A stretch of DNA of 64,000 bases. It comes from Buxus sempervirens. Its lineage: Eukaryota; Streptophyta; Magnoliopsida; Buxales; Buxaceae. The notes under the pieces are model-generated. The model searched no databases and was not told the DNA's origin. It saw nothing but the letters and a program-made list of their open reading frames with translations. Shown one piece after another: positions 59,277 through 64,000 of the stretch (the first letter of the stretch is position 1; each line of letters starts with the position of its first letter). A program made the position numbers and the translations under genes. The stretch covers positions 14,187,402 to 14,251,401 of the forward strand of contig OX387183.1 in the NCBI GenBank assembly GCA_947561395.2, written 5' to 3'.

Positions 59277-62275
59277 TGTAACGCCCCGAACCCGGGTCAG
59301 TGCAAACCGGCACCCAACCCGAACCCGGTTCGCTACTGTAACAACCCAAGTCCGATTCAACAATCAAACTCGAGATGTTACCACGAAGCTGGGGTCAGAT
59401 ACATACCAAGATTCACAATAATTTTAAAGTTTATAAATCAATTACATCAGAGTTATGGTGGCCAAATAAAATAAACAATTCTTTAATCAATATATTCAAT
59501 TCAATTTACAATTAAGTTTATCTAATCAACATGTGACATTAATACCAATTATAATTCTACCCATCAAATTAAAACCCCATCTTCGCGATCTCTCCAAGCA
59601 ACCTGAAAAATATAGGGGAAAGCGGAATGAGATTTACATCTCAGCAAGTAGCAGGTGTATGCAATTTGAAACAGTCCAATATAAGCAAATAGTCATGAGG
59701 TATTCGATTAATCAACGATAAGACGAGAAATCCAAGTTATTTATGACAATTCCAAATAAAGCGATAAAACAGACGATCATGTATAAATACCAGTAGCTTG
59801 ATGTTAACGGGGTAAAACCGACAAAAGCGACAAAACACGTGCCATTGCAGGACTCACAAAGATGATAAGTATTTGAGATGACACTCAACTAAATGCTGTT
59901 CCACCGTGCGGCTTAGGGGCAGTGCTACTTGATGATACTCAAGCCCCATGCAGCGCAGCTTAGGGAAGAGCCGTAGTCACCGACTTATTGCGCACGAACC
60001 CCGCAGAGTTGGACGTACCACCAGCATGCAGCACCAGAATCAATACATGGAGTGTGGTCGCTTATCCACATGTACAGGGAATCACCAGCGGCTCACCGGG
60101 GTGTCCCTCCAGACATAGGACCCTCCCAGAGCAAACTAACTTGCAAAGGGAAGCGCGCTCGCAATATAGGAGTAAATCGACCCAAACTAAATACCACTTA
60201 GCTAACCAGCCAAAACTATGGATCCATATACAGCTAAGCCCACTGACACAAACCACGATAAAACCACATACGGGAGGACACGCTAATGTAGGAGGCATAC
60301 ACACTTTTACCCGTAAAGGATTACACATCTCTACACAGAGGATTACCCATCTCTGCCGTAAAAGATAGTATCAAACTCTACCACAGAAGCCGTATCACCC
60401 AACCGTAAAATTAAAGAGAACAATATCATACTACATACCAATCCATACCAAAGTATTCAATTCCAAGTGAAAACCATGTTTCAATCCTCAATAATCCAAA
60501 CAGAGCCTTTTGCATGATAACAGATGCAATTCTTTAATTATATTCAAAATAAACCCATGAATCATAAGTTCGATGCAACTTAAAGTTTATGCAAATCCAG
60601 TAGCCAATATTCACATTTAAAGCCCAAATAAAAGTAAATCAAATCATGCTTGAACTTTTCCTTCTTAATCCCTTTATTAGAATCCAATTTCCTACCTTAG
60701 CACCTAAGCTAGTTTCTATTTGAATTTTCTGTATTTTATTTTTCCAGCATGTTCTACAGACCTAGAATGAAGTTTAAAAGATGTTTGTAAGCTATAAATT
60801 TCAGTAGTATTATTTCTAGCAATATCCATACCCTTTGACTCTTTTATAAACAATCCTTTCATTATAACCTTCTATTTATTGCTTAATCTTTCCCAATTAA
60901 TTTTATAATTTTTATAGCTTAATTAGGTCCTTATAAAGATGCTAATATGCTTAACTAATCATAAGAATTATTGGGAATTTATTCGAATTACAAAATCCCC
61001 AAAATCTACAAATTCTGCATAGAGCGCCTACCTCTACTGTGTTGGGCGATCCTAGGCGCTAGTGCAATCTTTAACAGAATTTTCCAGATTTCTAAAGTTC
61101 TGATTTTTATGCCTTTGCCATATGTTTCTTTGGTCTAAATTAATCTAATAACATTCTAAAACATTCCTAAAGCCTTCCAGATTAATTCTTGTTAATTAAA
61201 TACCCTCCTACCTTTATTTACATAGTCAAACTAAGTTTCCTTCTTTAATTCAATAAATCCTTCAAGAATACAAATCACTAACATGTAAATAGTTTGATTC
61301 CATGTAAAGACTATTCCGACTAATCCGTTCAATCCATATGAAATCACAGAAATCAAAATCATGCAATTCCTCACGTTTTCCAAGGGTTACTACTTGCCTT
61401 ATACGCTAAATCCTTCTTCCATTGCACCTTCTAATTCTGGACCAGAATGTTGCTCCCAACCGTACCAAGCTAGAATCTTCCAATTCAAATCTCCACCGTT
61501 CACAATGTAGTTTTATCAGTCACGAACAAAACCTCAAAATATGAAGGCGATCCACCGTACGGATTTTCCCCGATCGCGTTTTGATGGTGGCTGGTCAGAC
61601 ACCTCCATTAGAGACCTCCTTCCTTTCTCTCCCTCTTTTCTCTCCATAAGAAACCCACGAAAATCCCCTCTCTTCTAACCTTAGTCTCCTATTTATACTA
61701 GGCTTTAGAAATCCTAATCAAACCCTAATTGGCTAATTTAATTTGGGCTAACCCAATCATGGTCTAGTTAATGTCTAATCCTTTCTAATTTAATTCCTAC
61801 TTTTTCTCCACCTTCTATCTTCTACTTAAACAATACTAATTAAGTTTCTTATTATCTAAACTCTTGAAAATAAACTATTTTCGTGCACAATATTTAATTA
61901 AACATTATTATCACCTAAAACCTTATTTTCTCCAAATTAAGACGTGAAATCTCCTAATTACCCTTTTTCCCCACTTTTAGGCTTTTATTAATTTCTTTTA
62001 ATTTCTAACTTGTCAAAATAATTTGTTTTCTTCTATTTTCTAATTCTCATTATTATTGGATGATCTATTTACTAATTACCCTTTTCTGGAAATTACCAAA
62101 ATACCCTTTTTATTCTTTTAGGCTATTTCATTAAAATTCTTTCTACCTTCAACTTAGAACTTATTTGAATTAATTATTCTCTAAATCTTCACTTTTTATT
62201 TTAACTAGGACTTAACTCACATTTTCTTTTATTTATTATTTATTTATTTATTAGGTGAAAAATCGGGGTTTTACA
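59277..62275 (-). mobile_element. Solo LTR B
   Basis: 2999 bp, TGTAAAACCCCGATTTTTC at 62275 to GGGTTCGGGGCGTTACA at 59277 on the minus strand, duplication ACATC (59272-59276, 62276-62280). A TATAAATAGGAG promoter box is at about 61688-61697. A short GC-rich GAGCGCC/GGCGCT cluster is at 61020-61075. Same family as A. No coding sequence. Confidence 0.88.
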
Positions 62276-62280
62276 ACATC

Positions 62281-62363
62281 ATTATGGGATAAAGATTGAG
62301 GCTTAATATGAGTACAAGAGTTTGAGGTCTATATTATAATATATAAATCATAACAGGAGAATT
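62281..62363. other. Last visible internal fragment of K4
   Basis: 83 bp between LTR B and LTR C. The last five bases, GAATT, should be the target duplication of C. Confidence 0.45.
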
Positions 62364-62966
62364 TGTAACGCCCCGGATCCGTGTTGTTCAATAAAGATAT
62401 AACACGTCTCACGGAGGTTAGGCAAGGATCATTAATCAATTATGATCGCTGGATAATCATCTAACTATAACCTGTCAGAGTGCACAATTTGATTTATCCA
62501 AGAATGTAACATTTAGAACTTAACTAGAATCATATGGTTCAACTCCAAATAGACTTTAATACACCTCAAACATTCAAATTACTCAAATTCGGAACAAGAT
62601 AACCTACAAGTCTAAGGAAGGTAATAGTAGTCTTCCTCCCTATAAGCCTCAGCCGGATCTACCCCAGTAGTTGCCTCACCACGAGTATCTGAAAACAAAA
62701 CAAAACAACAGAGTGAGATACGAATATCTCAGCGAGTAGCACATGCATGCAGAAATAGTTAATCACAGTTCAAAACTATGTATCGATAAACATTTCGTAC
62801 GATTAAACAACTAACATCAATTTCAAGTTCAAACCAAAACTCATTTCATCAGTCAAATCACATCTCCGTTAAGTACGGCAACACATCGATTGCTCAATGT
62901 CATGACTATCGTTTAGTTGATAAATTAAACATGCCAAGTAGACACTCCATACCTCCATGTACACAG

Positions 62967-63087
62967 TTCTGGCCTACTCAGGGTTTCGGAAACTCTGAAA
63001 TGACGGCCTACTCAGGGTTTCGTCATCCAATGCAGGCCTACTCCCCGGGTTTCTGCATTGACAACCAGGCCTACTCAGGGTTTCTGG
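62967..63087 (-). repeat. Constant-loop hairpin array in LTR C
   Basis: Four hairpins share the loop GCCTACTCAGGGTTT (one variant) but have different stems: TTCTG/CGGAA, TGACG/CGTCA, AATGCAG/CTGCATT and CCAG/CTGG, with loops about 30-34 bp apart. Confidence 0.85.
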
Positions 63088-63714
63088 CTGCTCTACACCG
63101 GTCGTGGCAACACACAAGGCCATGCAATTTCAACAACCAACAATAACATTACATTACTAAGCTTAAGCATCTGGATCCAGGACAAGCTAAACCAAACAGT
63201 AAATCATCGTATAATCGTAATTCCGACATCAAAATAAAGTCATTCATTCCACATCGTATATAACTCATTACGGTTCATCACTTGTCCCTCTGGACCAAGC
63301 AGTATCTCAAATACTTTCAGTATTTTCTCATTTCTGCAACACATGCCATTTGAATACAAAACACAGTTATTCATGCCAAGAAAAACTTTACAATACATTC
63401 AGAATTTTCCAAACAAGTGAAACCAGAAGTTAATAATTTCTAAATCAAAACAGTGTATAAATTCAAGGGAAAAACTAATTAGGAACTTCCATTGTTTTGG
63501 TATCCAGCACAACACATACAAATAACCTAAACTCAACCTTAGATGGCTTTAAGAATTTGCCACTAGAATTTTCTCTAGGAATTTAATCGGTAAAACAGGT
63601 TCCAAGGTTCCCAAACAAGTGATTGGTTAAGTGGTATAAACCTCAAGACATCAAAATCCCCCTTGGTTCAGTCAAGAATCAATTTCGGTAAGTTAAATTG
63701 GGTATGCGCTGACT

Positions 63715-63960
63715 TCAGGAAGTAAGCACCAGGTGAGCGCCAGTCGGCAGATAGGAATCAGGCCAAATTTGGACTATGCGCTCACTCGACACTAAGTGAG
63801 CGCGAGTTGAGCGGGAAATGGGCGCAAGATGGGCACCGGCTTCGCGCGAGATTTGCGCATACTATTTAGTGAGTGCAAGTTGAGCGCCAAGTGGGCGCCA
63901 GCTCGGTGGATGGTGTGATTTTAACGGGCGCCTACTTCCTAAGTGAGCCGAGTGGGCGCC
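63715..63960 (-). repeat. GC-rich palindromic cluster in LTR C
   Basis: GCGCTCACT with AGTGAGCGC (63778-63803) and many GGGCGCCAG/GAGCGCGAG words, ending near a CAACACTCTGTT word that also follows the cluster of E. Confidence 0.75.
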
Positions 63961-64000
63961 AGGTTGGCGGATACCCACTGCGATTTTCAACACTCTGTTA

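Larger units (their letters stand above)
30892..64000 (+). mobile_element. K4: LTR retrotransposon with nested insertions, runs off right edge
   Basis: Its 5' LTR starts TGTAAAACCATG at 30892 and ends GGGGCATTACA at 52166, with T2 inserted inside it. A methionine-type primer-binding site follows. The visible internal region is 52167-52861, 58684-59276 and 62276-62363 between later insertions and shows no coding sequence. Type is Tekay/Del-like by LTR ends and primer-binding site only. The base run before the start is GTTGG; the partner duplication and 3' LTR lie outside the window. Confidence 0.75.
62364..64000 (-). mobile_element. LTR C, distal part (rest outside window)
   Basis: It starts TGTAACGCCCCGGATCC on the plus strand, which is the reverse complement of an LTR end, so the LTR or element lies on the minus strand and runs off the right edge. 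It carries constant-loop hairpins (62967-63087) related to those of L3 and a GC-rich cluster related to that of E. Whether it is a solo LTR or the end of a full element is unknown. Confidence 0.7.

Overview
The window looks like repeat-dense, probably pericentromeric or otherwise gene-poor DNA of a flowering plant. Almost all of it is plant LTR retrotransposons, mostly Ty3/gypsy with very long LTRs plus two Ty1/copia-like pieces, stacked inside one another. No intact host gene, rRNA, tRNA or CRISPR array was seen. Boundaries below rest on TG...CA termini, 5-bp target duplications, primer-binding sites and polypurine tracts read directly from the sequence. Family names rest on recognised protein motifs and are less certain for the non-coding elements.

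Layout. (1) 1-19818, minus strand: a Tat-lineage Ty3/gypsy element (T1). Its 3' LTR runs off the left edge, pol lies at 7960-12412, gag at 16212-18640 and the 5' LTR at 18690-19818. Antisense to it are two tandem plant-mobile-domain (PMD) reading regions. Two solo LTRs are nested in it: S1 (4621-7733, duplication ACGCC) and S2 (12418-16206). (2) 19819-20345: about 0.5 kb that may be the only non-element DNA. (3) From 20346, minus strand: the 3' end of a Ty1/copia element (LTR 20346-20603, RT/RNase H 20758-21914). It is interrupted at 21915 by another LTR (D). (4) D is split by element L3 (22167-30402, plus strand, duplication TCAGG), a non-autonomous element with paired 2.2-kb LTRs and an antisense gene in place of gag-pol. 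(5) D is split again at 30892 by element K4 (plus strand), which runs off the right edge. (6) Inside the 5' LTR of K4 sits an 18.6-kb Tat-type element, T2 (32643-51234, minus strand, duplication GGTAG). Its 3' LTR holds a copia-like solo LTR (33743-34900, duplication AAGAT). (7) The internal region of K4 holds solo LTR A (52862-58683, TGTTA), which is itself split by solo LTR E (53217-56692, CTAAG), then solo LTR B (59277-62275, ACATC) and the edge of LTR C (62364 onward). The deepest chain is five insertions: copia, D, K4, T2, solo LTR.

The most unusual signal is structural rather than coding. Several unrelated LTRs carry arrays of short palindromes at near-fixed spacing. The best is a 25-bp quasi-palindrome (arms GTATCCGAC and GTCGGATAC, 7-nt centre) repeated every 39 bp at six places. 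Several units differ by changes matched in both arms. In T2 and S1 the array occurs twice, so that the genomic RNA would carry it near both ends. In solo LTR E, which belongs to the same family as S1, both positions carry a different GC-rich palindrome instead. The arrays may therefore be exchangeable paired RNA or DNA cassettes of plant LTR retrotransposons. K4 and T2 both inserted inside units of such arrays.
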